Below, piece after piece: positions 20,745 through 30,204 of a DNA stretch of 64,000 nt. The stretch comes from an uncultured Sedimentitalea sp. (lineage in GTDB: Bacteria > Pseudomonadota > Alphaproteobacteria > Rhodobacterales > Rhodobacteraceae). The notes beneath the pieces were generated by a model. It did not search any database. It worked only from the letters and a program-made list of their open reading frames with translations, and had not been told where the DNA came from. The DNA lies in assembly GCA_947504115.1 (NCBI GenBank), contig CANNGH010000003.1, positions 124,001 to 188,000 of the forward strand. The letters run 5' to 3'. Within the stretch, counting starts at the first letter, position 1. Each line of letters opens with the position of its first letter. A program made the translations under genes and the position numbers.

Positions 20745-22454
20745 ATGACCATGCTCAGCAATCTGGCTCCGGTTCCAGAGCTATATGTTTCCTACGACTC
20801 GGCCCAGAAGCTGAAAGCCGAAGCCGGCGATCTCAAAAGCCACGACCTGACGCCCCGGCAGACCTGCGATCTTGAACTCCTGATGAATGGCGGCTTCAAC
20901 CCGCTCAAGGGGTTTCTCAGCCAGCAGGATTACGACGGCGTCGTCGAAAACATGCGCCTGGCCGACGGCGCGCTCTGGCCGATGCCGATCACGCTGGACG
21001 TGTCCGAGAAATTCGCCGAGACGCTGGAACTGGGCGAGGATATCGCCCTGCGCGATCAGGAAGGCGTGATTCTCGCCACGATGACCGTCACCGACCGCTG
21101 GACACCCGACAAGAAAAACGAGGCGGCCAAGGTGTTCGGCGCCGATGACAGCGCCCATCCTGCGGTCAACTACCTGCACAACACCGCCGGCAAGGTCTAT
21201 CTGGGCGGCCCGGTCACCGGCATCCAGCAGCCGGTGCATTACGATTTCCGCGGCCGGCGCGACACGCCCAACGAGTTGCGCGCGCTGTTCCGCAAACTGG
21301 GCTGGCGCCGCATCGTCGCGTTCCAGACCCGCAACCCCCTGCACCGCGCGCATCAGGAACTGACCTTCCGCGCCGCGCGCGAAGCCCAGGCCAACCTGCT
21401 GATCCATCCCGTCGTCGGCATGACCAAGCCCGGCGATGTCGATCACTTCACCCGCGTACGCTGTTACGAGGCGGTGCTCGACAAATATCCTGCCGCGACC
21501 ACCACCATGTCGCTGCTGAACCTCGCCATGCGCATGGCCGGCCCGCGCGAGGCCGTCTGGCACGGCCTGATCCGCAAGAATCACGGCTGCACCCATTTCA
21601 TCGTCGGTCGCGACCATGCTGGCCCCGGCAAGAATTCGGCGGGCGAGGATTTCTACGGCCCCTATGACGCGCAAGAATTGTTCCGCAAGCATCAGGACGA
21701 GATCGGCGTCGAGATGGTCGATTTCAAACACATGGTCTATGTGCAGGAACGCGCGCAATACGAACCCGCCGACGAGGTCGGAGAGAATGCAACCGTCCTC
21801 AACATCTCGGGCACCGAATTGCGCCGCCGGCTGCAGGAAGGTCTGGAAATTCCCGACTGGTTCTCCTTTCCCGAAGTGGTCAGCGAACTGCGCCGCACCC
21901 GCCCCCCGCGCAACAAGCAGGGTTTCACCGTGTTCTTCACCGGCTTTTCAGGCTCGGGCAAATCCACCATCGCCAATGCGCTGATGATAAAACTGATGGA
22001 AATGGGCGGCCGTCCGGTCACGCTCCTGGATGGCGACATCGTGCGCAAGAACCTCAGTTCCGAACTGGGCTTTTCCAAGGAACACCGCGACCTGAACATT
22101 CGCCGCATCGGCTACGTCGCCTCGGAAATCACCAAGAACGGCGGCATCGCCATCTGCGCCCCGATCGCGCCTTACGCGGCAACCCGCCGCGCGGTGCGCG
22201 AGGACGTGGAGCAGTTCGGCGCCTTCATCGAGGTGCATGTCGCCACCAGCATCGAGGAATGCGAACGCCGCGACCGCAAGGGGCTTTACAAGCTCGCGCG
22301 CGAGGGCAAGATCAAGGAATTCACCGGCATTTCCGATCCCTACGATGTGCCGGAGAACCCCGAATTGCGGGTCGAGACCGAAGGCAGCGAAGTCGACAAC
22401 TGCGCCCATCAGGTGTTGCTGAAGCTGGAAAACATGGGCCTGATCAGCGCCTGA
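20745..22454 (+). CDS. bifunctional sulfate adenylyltransferase / adenylylsulfate kinase
   Basis: Sat part RNPLHRAHQELTFRA ... GRDHAGPGKNS; APS-kinase part FFTGFSGSGKSTIANAL...LLDGDIVRKNLSSELGFSKEHRDLNIRRIGYVA. Start MTMLSNLAPVPELYVS at 20745. Confidence 0.95.
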   Translation: MTMLSNLAPVPELYVSYDSAQKLKAEAGDLKSHDLTPRQTCDLELLMNGGFNPLKGFLSQQDYDGVVENMRLADGALWPMPITLDVSEKFAETLELGEDIALRDQEGVILATMTVTDRWTPDKKNEAAKVFGADDSAHPAVNYLHNTAGKVYLGGPVTGIQQPVHYDFRGRRDTPNELRALFRKLGWRRIVAFQTRNPLHRAHQELTFRAAREAQANLLIHPVVGMTKPGDVDHFTRVRCYEAVLDKYPAATTTMSLLNLAMRMAGPREAVWHGLIRKNHGCTHFIVGRDHAGPGKNSAGEDFYGPYDAQELFRKHQDEIGVEMVDFKHMVYVQERAQYEPADEVGENATVLNISGTELRRRLQEGLEIPDWFSFPEVVSELRRTRPPRNKQGFTVFFTGFSGSGKSTIANALMIKLMEMGGRPVTLLDGDIVRKNLSSELGFSKEHRDLNIRRIGYVASEITKNGGIAICAPIAPYAATRRAVREDVEQFGAFIEVHVATSIEECERRDRKGLYKLAREGKIKEFTGISDPYDVPENPELRVETEGSEVDNCAHQVLLKLENMGLISA

Positions 22455-22477
22455 TCGCGCACCAACCCGAATGAATC

Positions 22478-22507
22478 GGCCCGGACATCGCGCTCCGGGC
22501 CGTTTTT
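22478..22507 (+). terminator. rho-independent terminator after sat/apsK
   Basis: GGCCCGGA-CATCGCGC-TCCGGGCC then GTTTTTC. Confidence 0.85.
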
Positions 22508-22510
22508 CGT

Positions 22511-22566
22511 TTCATCTTTTCTTCTGGCCAAAATATCCCGGGAAGCCCGAGGGGCAGCGCCCCTCG
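22511..22566. repeat. Rhodobacteraceae-type intergenic repeat plus CGAGGGGC-AGC-GCCCCTCG palindrome
   Basis: ttcatcttttcttctggccaaaatatcccgggaagcccgaggggcagcgcccctcg; perfect 8-bp-arm palindrome at 22548-22566. Membership of a dispersed family is from memory. Confidence 0.5.
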
Positions 22567-22603
22567 TTCCCGCAGCCGGAAACCGGCGCAAGACCGCGCA
22601 TTT

Positions 22604-23464
22604 TCAAAGACTGTCGCGCAACGCCTTTGCCGCCCGCAATTCCAGATCGCAATAGCGCGCCAGTTCCGGCTGCATCGCGCGCAACAGCGGCAGGCGACGC
22701 GCGAAATCCTCCTCGCTTGCAGCGGCTATCGCCGCGCGGATCTCGTCGGCGCTCGTGCATCGAATGATGCCTGCGGGATCGACGAACCGGTCCAGATTGG
22801 GGCATCCCCAATAGATCGGCACCGTATCGCAGAGCACCGCATCGACCAGCTTTTCCGAAAAGTAATTCGCCTCACGGACATTCTCGATCACCACCGAGTA
22901 GCGAAACGGCACAAGACCATCGGCCTTGTCCTCGAACGCCCGATAGCCGCGCCCCATGATCGCCACATCCTGCCCGGTATCGCGCACCCAATCCACGATC
23001 TCGTGACGCAGCCGGTGGCCTTCGGTGTCGCGCTTGGCCGATGCAATCAGCGACACCATCGCCGATTTCTCCGGCGACAGGTCGCGCCATTGCGGCACCC
23101 AGGTCGTGCCGTAGGGAAGGAAGATGCCGTTGGGAATCCGCCTCAGCAGATCCTCGTGCCAGGTCAGCACACGATGAAAGCGGGCGTGGGTCGCGCGCAA
23201 CAGCCGCAGATGCTTGCGGTGGATGACCGACGGTTCCAGCACCATCAGCGAAATCTTCGCTTTCGTGCCGCGGCGCAGGCGAAAATGCGCATCGGTGCGC
23301 GCGAACATGATCAGGTGATCGTCGGCGCGCAGATCGCCCACGCTTGCCCCGTCCAGACGATCCGGCCGCCCCAGCGGCCAGATCAGATCGTCGACCGGCC
23401 GCGCCGCCAGTCGTGGCCCCAGACGCTGCCCATGGGGCAGAACGGCGATCGCAGGTTCGCTCAT
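22604..23464 (-). CDS. glycosyltransferase family 10 (alpha-fucosyltransferase-like)
   Basis: FRYSVVIENVREANYFSEKLVDAVLCDTVPIYWGCPNLDRFVDPAGII is the GT10 C-terminal signature region. Confidence 0.82.
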   Translation of the reverse strand: MSEPAIAVLPHGQRLGPRLAARPVDDLIWPLGRPDRLDGASVGDLRADDHLIMFARTDAHFRLRRGTKAKISLMVLEPSVIHRKHLRLLRATHARFHRVLTWHEDLLRRIPNGIFLPYGTTWVPQWRDLSPEKSAMVSLIASAKRDTEGHRLRHEIVDWVRDTGQDVAIMGRGYRAFEDKADGLVPFRYSVVIENVREANYFSEKLVDAVLCDTVPIYWGCPNLDRFVDPAGIIRCTSADEIRAAIAAASEEDFARRLPLLRAMQPELARYCDLELRAAKALRDSL

Positions 23465-23494
23465 CCGGGGCAGGTCAGGCGGCGCCGGCCGGTG

Positions 23495-23719
23495 TCAATG
23501 CACGGCAACCGGCGACATGTCGTGCTGACGCGCCAGCACGAAGGCCAACTTGCGGTCGGCCACCAGCGCCAGTTGCTGTCCATCGGCGTCGTGCACGGCG
23601 TAAAGCCGGTTCAGATCGCCGGCCTCGGCCTGCACTTCCTTGGGAAGATCCGCAACCTCGACCGCTTTCACATAGACGATGCGGTTGTCTTCGTTTTCGA
23701 ATTCTTGTGGCGTATTCAT
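23495..23719 (-). CDS. DUF1150 family protein
   Basis: IVYVKAVEVADLPKEVQAEAGDLNRLYAVHDADGQQLALVADRKLAFVLARQHDMSPVAVH; sits downstream of hsp20. Confidence 0.82.
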   Translation of the reverse strand: MNTPQEFENEDNRIVYVKAVEVADLPKEVQAEAGDLNRLYAVHDADGQQLALVADRKLAFVLARQHDMSPVAVH

Positions 23720-23722
23720 GGC

Positions 23723-24136
23723 TTACCCCTTCCTTATATTGATCGTCTGCACCACGGCATCCGGTGCGGCGCGGGTCAGGTCCACATGCAGCAGACCGTT
23801 TTCCATGATCGCCTCACCGACATCGACTCCGTCGGCCAGCACGAACATGCGCTGGAACTGACGGGCAGCGATGCCCCGATGCAGAAACACGCGCCCTTCG
23901 CTGTCATCGTGCTGACGGCCCCGGATCACCAACTGCCGGTCCTCGACGGTGATCGACAGATCGTCCTGGGCAAATCCCGCCACGGCCAGCGTGATCCGAT
24001 AGGATCGCTCGGAGGTCTGTTCGATGTTGTAGGGCGGATATCCATCGCTGCCGGATTTCGCCGAACGCTCCAACAGACGTTCCAATTGCTCGAACCCGAG
24101 CATGTGCGGGTATGAGGCCAGAGTAAGTTTTGACAC
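23723..24136 (-). CDS. small heat-shock protein, Hsp20 family
   Basis: FEQLERLLERSAKSGSDGYPPYNIEQTSERSYRITLAVAGFAQDDLSITVEDRQLVIRGRQ...HRGIAARQFQRMFVLADGVDV; GTG start. Confidence 0.93.
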   Translation of the reverse strand: MSKLTLASYPHMLGFEQLERLLERSAKSGSDGYPPYNIEQTSERSYRITLAVAGFAQDDLSITVEDRQLVIRGRQHDDSEGRVFLHRGIAARQFQRMFVLADGVDVGEAIMENGLLHVDLTRAAPDAVVQTINIRKG

Positions 24137-24202
24137 GGGTCTTCGTCCTTTTCACTAAAGCGACGTGTTTCCACGGCCCCGTTCCGGCGACCGCTTGTGT
24201 CG

Positions 24203-24232
24203 AATATGGGTGGAAAACCCCCGCGCAACAAG
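24203..24232 (-). promoter_or_regulatory. candidate RpoH (sigma-32) promoter for hsp20
   Basis: Minus strand CTTGTT - 16 nt - CCCATATT, resembling the sigma-32 consensus CTTGAA/CCCATnT, about 67 nt upstream of the GTG start. Confidence 0.5.
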
Positions 24233-24296
24233 GTCTAGGCGAAAACATCTTGTGGCTGTATCATGGCCGCAGTGATGATCGCCCCCGGAGCCGGAC

Positions 24297-24521
24297 ATGA
24301 ACGCACCATCAGATCTGTCGATGAAGTCGGACGAGGTGCTGCGCGTCGAACTAGAGGTGCTGCGCCGCCAGCACCGCGATCTTGACGAGGCGATTCGCGC
24401 CCTCGTGGATCGCGGCACCGGAGATCAGCTTACCATTCAGCGGCTGAAGAAACAGAAACTGCGCCTCAAGGATCTCATCGCGCGGATCGACGATCGGCTG
24501 ACACCTGACATTATTGCCTGA
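24297..24521 (+). CDS. YdcH family (DUF465) protein
   Basis: [68 protein letters not shown]. Confidence 0.88.
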   Translation: MNAPSDLSMKSDEVLRVELEVLRRQHRDLDEAIRALVDRGTGDQLTIQRLKKQKLRLKDLIARIDDRLTPDIIA

Positions 24522-24589
24522 CGGCGCATTGCAGGGCGGGACGATCCGGCTATAGTGCGCGCTCTTTTCCAAGAGGGCCGGGGCCGCAA

Positions 24590-25078
24590 ATGGGCGAAAT
24601 TCACGTGGGCATCATCATGGGCAGCCAGTCGGACTGGCCCACCATGAAAGAGGCGGCGACGGTTCTGGATGAACTGGGCGTCGGGTATGAAACCCGCATC
24701 GTTTCGGCCCATCGCACCCCCGACCGCCTGTGGGATTACGGACGCGCAGCCGCCGGGCGTGGCCTGCGCGCGATCATCGCAGGTGCCGGCGGGGCCGCGC
24801 ATCTGCCCGGCATGATGGCCTCGAAAACCCGCATTCCCGTGATCGGCGTGCCGGTCCAGACCCGGGCGCTGTCGGGGGTGGATTCGCTCTATTCCATCGT
24901 GCAGATGCCCAAGGGCTATCCGGTCGCGACCATGGCCATCGGCGCGGCGGGCGCTGCCAATGCCGGATTGATGGCCGCCGGCATTCTGGCCCTTGGCGAT
25001 CCCGAACTGGCAAAACGGCTGGACGACTGGCGCGCCGCGCTCTCGGCCTCGATCCCGGAGGAACCCTGCGATGACTGA
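24590..25078 (+). CDS. purE: 5-(carboxyamino)imidazole ribonucleotide mutase
   Basis: [45 protein letters not shown]...[14 protein letters not shown]. Confidence 0.96.
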   Translation: MGEIHVGIIMGSQSDWPTMKEAATVLDELGVGYETRIVSAHRTPDRLWDYGRAAAGRGLRAIIAGAGGAAHLPGMMASKTRIPVIGVPVQTRALSGVDSLYSIVQMPKGYPVATMAIGAAGAANAGLMAAGILALGDPELAKRLDDWRAALSASIPEEPCDD

Positions 25079-26141
25079 CCCCCTGCGCCCCGGCGCGACA
25101 ATCGGTATCCTCGGCGGCGGGCAACTGGGCCGGATGCTCTCGGTCGCCGCCGCGCGGCTCGGCTTTCGCTGCCACATCTACGAGCCGGGCGCAAATCCGC
25201 CTGCGGGGGATGTCGCGGCACAGGTCACGACCGCATCCTGGGAAGACGCCGGCGCGCTGGCCGCTTTTGCCCAAAGCGTCGATGTCGTCACCTATGAATT
25301 CGAGAACATCCCCACCGCAACGCTGGACATTCTCGAACGCCACCGCCCCATCCGTCCGGGGCGCGAGGCGTTGCGGATCAGCCAGGACCGTCTGACGGAA
25401 AAGACCTTTCTGCGCGACCTCGGCCTGAAGACCGCGCCGTTCGTCGACATCAGCGACCTTGCCAGCCTGCAAGCGGCACTGCGCGACATCGGCGCGCCCG
25501 CGATCCTGAAAACCCGCCGCTTCGGCTATGACGGCAAGGGACAGGAGCGGCTGGACAGTGCGGACGACGCCACGCGCGCCCACGAGGCGATGCAGGGCGC
25601 GCCGGCGATTCTGGAGGGCTTCGTCGCCTTCAGCCACGAGGTCTCGGTGATCGCCGCGCGCGGGCTGGCGGGGGATGTCGCCTGTTTCGATCCCGGCGAG
25701 AACGTCCACCGCGACGGCATCCTGCGCACCACCACGATTCCGGCCCGCCTTGCTCCGGGCCAGCGCAGCGATGCGATTCTGTTGGCGGCCAACATCCTGA
25801 ACGCGCTGGATTACGTCGGGGTTCTGGGGGTCGAATTGTTCGTCACCGCCGATGGCCTGATCGTCAACGAAATTGCCCCGCGCGTGCACAATTCCGGCCA
25901 CTGGACCCAGAACGGCTGTGCCGTGGATCAGTTCGAACAGCATATCCGCGCCGTTGCCGGCTGGCCCCTTGGCGACGGACAACGCCACGCGGATGTCGTG
26001 ATGGAGAACCTGATCGGGGACGATATTGACGAGGTTCCAACCCTCGCCGCCGCGCCCGACACCGCGCTGCACCTTTACGGCAAGGCCGAGACCAAGCCGG
26101 GGCGCAAGATGGGCCATGTGAACCGCATCCGGCGGCGGTAA
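25071..26141 (+). CDS. purK: 5-(carboxyamino)imidazole ribonucleotide synthase
   Basis: [40 protein letters not shown]...[23 protein letters not shown]; start overlaps the purE stop. Confidence 0.96.
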   Translation: MTDPLRPGATIGILGGGQLGRMLSVAAARLGFRCHIYEPGANPPAGDVAAQVTTASWEDAGALAAFAQSVDVVTYEFENIPTATLDILERHRPIRPGREALRISQDRLTEKTFLRDLGLKTAPFVDISDLASLQAALRDIGAPAILKTRRFGYDGKGQERLDSADDATRAHEAMQGAPAILEGFVAFSHEVSVIAARGLAGDVACFDPGENVHRDGILRTTTIPARLAPGQRSDAILLAANILNALDYVGVLGVELFVTADGLIVNEIAPRVHNSGHWTQNGCAVDQFEQHIRAVAGWPLGDGQRHADVVMENLIGDDIDEVPTLAAAPDTALHLYGKAETKPGRKMGHVNRIRRR

Positions 26142-26144
26142 CCC

Positions 26145-29100
26145 TCAGGCCACCAGCGATTCGGCCTTTTTCAGATCGACCGAGACCAGCTGGCTGACCC
26201 CCTGCTCGCCCATGGTGACGCCGAACAGACGGTCCATCCGGCTCATCGTGACGGCATGGTGGGTGATGATCAAAAACCGCGTGTCGGTCTGGCGGCACAT
26301 CTCGTCCAGCAGGTCGCAGAACCGCGTCACGTTGGCGTCGTCCAGCGGCGCGTCCACCTCGTCCAGCACGCAGATCGGCGCGGGATTGGCAAGGAACACC
26401 GCGAATATCAGCGCGGCGGCGGTCAGCGTCTGCTCCCCCCCCGACAGCAACGAGAGCACCGAAAGCTTCTTGCCCGGTGGCTGGCACATGATTTCCAGCC
26501 CGGCCTCCAGCGGGTCGTCGCTTTCGACCATGACCAGATTCGCCTCGCCGCCGCCGAACAGATGGCGAAACAGCATGGTGAAATTGCCGTTCACCTGCTC
26601 GAACGCGGTCAAAAGCCGTTCGCGGCCCTCGCGGTTCAGACCGGCGATGCCGCTGCGCAGGGTCGCGATCGCCTCTTCCAGATCGGCCTTTTCGCTCACC
26701 AGGCTGTCGTGTTCCTCCTGGACCTCGCGCGCATCCTCATCGGCGCGCAGGTTGACCGCGCCCAGTGCCTCGCGCTGACGCTTGTGGCGCTGCACCTCGG
26801 CCTCCAGCGTGTCGGCATCGGGCATCCCGTCCGCCGCGACATCCAGTTCGGCTAGCAACCTCTCGGGCGTCGTCTCGCGCTCTTCCGCGATCCGTTCGGC
26901 CGTCTGCGCCACCGTCTCACGGGCGGCTTCGGCACGGGCCTCGGCGCGGGCGCGGGCCTCGCGTGCTTCCGACGCGGCGCGCTCGGCATCGCGCTCGGAC
27001 TGCACGGCGTCGCGCAAGGCCGTGTCGGCCTCGGTCAGGGCTGCGGTCGCGGCCGCGCGGCGGGTTTCGGCACGGGCGACGTCGCCTGCCAGTGCCTCGC
27101 GCTTCGCGGCGATCTCGGCGGGCGCGGTACTGGCCTCGGCCAATTCGGTCTCCGATGCGGCCTTGCGCGTGGCCAGTTCCGAAATCCGCTTGTCCGCGGT
27201 GTCCAGCCGGTGCCGCCAGCCGCTCAGCTCCTTGGTGACGTCCTGACTGCGCCGGGTGCGCGCCTCGCCCTCGCGGCGCAGTTCGTCATGGGCGCTGCGG
27301 CGCGACATCATGGTGATGCGGGCGGCCTCGACGGTCATGCGGATATCGTCCGTCCGCGCCCGCGCCGCCTCCAGATCACCCAGTTCGCCCAGGGCCCGCT
27401 CGGCCTCGCGCAGCTGAATGCGCGCCTCCATCGCCGCCTCTTCGTGGCGGGTCACGGCGAGGTCCAGCGATTCCAGCCGACCTTCGGCCAGATTGCGATC
27501 CGCCTCGGCGCGCGACAGGGCGCGGTTCGCATCCGTCATCGCGCGATCCGCCTCGCGCCGTGCATGACGGGCGGCTTTCTCGGCATCGCCCAACGCCGCC
27601 AGCCGCGCCGTCAGCGCCTCATGCGCCTGCTCCGCGGTTTCGGCGCGCGATGTCGCCTGTTTCGTCGCCTGTCGCAACTCCTCCAGCCGGTTGCGCTGCT
27701 GCAGCCGCAGCGCGGCCGCACTGGGCGCATCCTCGGCCCCGGCGCGATAGCCGTCCCAGCGCCACAGATCCCCCTCGAGCGACACCAACCGCTGCCCCGG
27801 CAACAGATCCCCCTGAAGGCGCGGCCCGTCCTTCGCGGCGACCAGCCCGATCTGCGCCATCCGTCGCGACAGAACATCGGGCACCGAGACGTGGCTCGAC
27901 AGCGGCGTCACCTCGGCCGGCAGTTTTGGCGCCGACGCGTAGGGCGCCAGAACCGCCCAGCCCGACGCCCCGTTCGCTTCGACCTCGGGCGCACGCAAAT
28001 CGTCGGCCAGCGCCGCGCCCAGCGCCTTTTCAAAGCCTTTTTCCACGTGCAACCGATCGAGGATCTGACCGCCCTCGGCGGTATCGCGTTGCAACAGCTT
28101 GCCCAGCGCCGCAACCTCGGCGCTCAGCGCGTTCAACTCGCCAGTGGCTTGCGAGCGTTCGGCGCGCGCGTCGGCCTCGCAGGCCTGGGTCTCGGCGCGT
28201 GCGACCTCCGCCTGGGTCAGCGCGGTTTCGGCATCGCCTGCAGCGGCAATCGCGGCGGTTTCGGCTTGCGTCGCGCGCTCGTGATCCTGCGCGGCACGAT
28301 CCACGGCCCTGCGCGATTCGGCCATCGTGATACGGGCTTTTTCGGCCTCGGCTTCGGACTTGGCCAGCGTCTTGCGGCTGTCCTCCAGCAGGCGCTGCGC
28401 CGATTGATGCCGCGCCGCCAGCCGGGCGACATCCTCGGTCTGTTGCGCCAGATCGGCCTCGCGCATCCGCAGCACGTCGCCAGCCTCGCTGGCCAGATCG
28501 GCGGCTTCGGCCAGACGTTCGGCATGGCCGTCGCCCGCCTTGGCCAATTCGCGGGCCTCCCATTCCAGACGGTCGATGGTTTCGACGGCATCGCGGTTCA
28601 GCCCGGTTTCGCGGTCGATATCATGGGTCAATTGCGCGATCCGGGCGGTCAGGGTCTCGATGGTCTGGCGCGCGCGCGCCTCCTGATCGGCCAAGGTGTC
28701 ACGCTGCACTTCCAGCCGTTGCAGAACGGCGCCGGCAATCGCCTCTTCCTCGCGCAGGGCCGGCAGCGCATCTTCGGCGATGCCGCGCGCCTTGGCGGCG
28801 TCACGCGCCGCGGCTTCGGCCTGCGCCGCATCGCCGACGCGCTGGCGCAACATATCTTCGGCGCTGGAACGGGCAGCATCGGCCTCGGCCCAGCGGCGGA
28901 ACAGCAGCATCCCCTCGGCCTGTCGCAACTGCTGACCGATTTCGCGATACCGCGCCGCCTGCCGCGCCTGCCGCGCCAGTTGTGTCAACTGTGTCGCCAA
29001 CTGGTCGATCACATCATCGACGCGGGTCAGGTTGCTTTCGGCACCTTTCAGCTTCAGTTCCGCCTCGTGACGGCGCTGATAAAGGCCCGATATTCCCGCC

Positions 29101-29600
29101 GCCTCTTCCAGGATACGGCGGCGCGCGGTGGGCTTGGCGCGGATCAGTTCGGCGATCTGCCCCTGGCTGACCAAGGCCGGCGAATGCGCGCCTGTCGAGG
29201 CATCGGCGAACAGCATCTGCACGTCACGGGCGCGCACATCCTTGGCGTTGACCTTGTAGGCGCTGCCGATGTCGCGTGTGATCCGGCGCACGATGTCCAG
29301 CGTGTCGCTGTCGTTGAACCCGGCCGGGGCCAGACGGTCGGAATTGTCGATCTGCAACGCGACTTCGGCGAAATTGCGCGCCGGGCGGGTGGCGGCACCG
29401 GCAAAGATCACATCCTCCATGCCGCTGCCGCGCATCGTGGTGGGGCGGTTTTCCCCCATCACCCAGCGCAGCGCCTCGAGCAGGTTCGACTTGCCACAGC
29501 CATTCGGCCCGACGACGCCGGTCAGACCGTCCGAGATGATCAGGTCGGTCGGGTCGACGAAGCTTTTGAAGCCGGTCAGTCTGAGTCTGGAGAAACGCAA
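26145..29600 (-). CDS. smc: chromosome segregation protein SMC
   Basis: MRFSRLRLTGFKSFVDPTDLIISDGLTGVVGPNGCGKSNLLEALRWVMGE ... coiled coil ... LLSGGEQTLTAAALIFAVFLANPAPICVLDEVDAPLDDANV. Confidence 0.96.
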   Translation of the reverse strand: MRFSRLRLTGFKSFVDPTDLIISDGLTGVVGPNGCGKSNLLEALRWVMGENRPTTMRGSGMEDVIFAGAATRPARNFAEVALQIDNSDRLAPAGFNDSDTLDIVRRITRDIGSAYKVNAKDVRARDVQMLFADASTGAHSPALVSQGQIAELIRAKPTARRRILEEAAGISGLYQRRHEAELKLKGAESNLTRVDDVIDQLATQLTQLARQARQAARYREIGQQLRQAEGMLLFRRWAEADAARSSAEDMLRQRVGDAAQAEAAARDAAKARGIAEDALPALREEEAIAGAVLQRLEVQRDTLADQEARARQTIETLTARIAQLTHDIDRETGLNRDAVETIDRLEWEARELAKAGDGHAERLAEAADLASEAGDVLRMREADLAQQTEDVARLAARHQSAQRLLEDSRKTLAKSEAEAEKARITMAESRRAVDRAAQDHERATQAETAAIAAAGDAETALTQAEVARAETQACEADARAERSQATGELNALSAEVAALGKLLQRDTAEGGQILDRLHVEKGFEKALGAALADDLRAPEVEANGASGWAVLAPYASAPKLPAEVTPLSSHVSVPDVLSRRMAQIGLVAAKDGPRLQGDLLPGQRLVSLEGDLWRWDGYRAGAEDAPSAAALRLQQRNRLEELRQATKQATSRAETAEQAHEALTARLAALGDAEKAARHARREADRAMTDANRALSRAEADRNLAEGRLESLDLAVTRHEEAAMEARIQLREAERALGELGDLEAARARTDDIRMTVEAARITMMSRRSAHDELRREGEARTRRSQDVTKELSGWRHRLDTADKRISELATRKAASETELAEASTAPAEIAAKREALAGDVARAETRRAAATAALTEADTALRDAVQSERDAERAASEAREARARAEARAEAARETVAQTAERIAEERETTPERLLAELDVAADGMPDADTLEAEVQRHKRQREALGAVNLRADEDAREVQEEHDSLVSEKADLEEAIATLRSGIAGLNREGRERLLTAFEQVNGNFTMLFRHLFGGGEANLVMVESDDPLEAGLEIMCQPPGKKLSVLSLLSGGEQTLTAAALIFAVFLANPAPICVLDEVDAPLDDANVTRFCDLLDEMCRQTDTRFLIITHHAVTMSRMDRLFGVTMGEQGVSQLVSVDLKKAESLVA

Positions 29601-29739
29601 AATATGGCTGCCCTGATTCCCGCTGATCGGAATGTGCGGCCTTGAGGGGCATCAAGTCAATGATCTTGCCGCTTCATATGGGATATTCGGCTTATTCGCC
29701 CACCATATATTGATGACCGCTGTGCCTGCATCGGCAGGC

Positions 29740-30147
29740 TCAGTACGGATCGCACTGGAAATCCGCATATGTGACATCCAGCGTCCGGTTCATCCACGAA
29801 CTCACCTGCATGCAATCATAGGACACCGGCGGAACCGGTCGCTGCCATGACGCCGGACGCCCATCGCATGCCAGAACACCCAGCGCCAGCGCCTGATCGC
29901 CGCGCATTTCGGTCACGCGGCAACCGCTGACCCGCTCCATGGCAAAGGCCGCACGGGCGCGGATCGGGCCGAAACGCGGCGCATATTGCGCATTGACGCG
30001 CACCGCCTCGGCCAGATCCTCACGCACCCGCACATCGAACACGCTGCCCGCGACGGTAATCCGCGTGGCCGGCACCCCGCGAAAATGCGGACTGGGCGCG
30101 GTGCACGCGACGCAGAACAGCAGGAGGCAGAGCAGGACAGCTTTCAT
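29740..30147 (-). CDS. hypothetical exported protein
   Basis: MKAVLLCLLLFCVACTAPSPHFRGVPATRITVAGSVFDVRV..., lipoprotein-type signal (CVAC). Confidence 0.7.
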   Translation of the reverse strand: MKAVLLCLLLFCVACTAPSPHFRGVPATRITVAGSVFDVRVREDLAEAVRVNAQYAPRFGPIRARAAFAMERVSGCRVTEMRGDQALALGVLACDGRPASWQRPVPPVSYDCMQVSSWMNRTLDVTYADFQCDPY

Positions 30148-30204
30148 CCGGGCAGCGTGCCCGCGAAAGGTTAAGGAACGGTTTATGCAACCGCGCCGCG
30201 CGGT

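Noticed and set aside
27210-29645. 811-aa plus-strand ORF opposite smc
   Set aside because: Antisense shadow ORF; smc on the minus strand has all expected Walker A/B and signature motifs.
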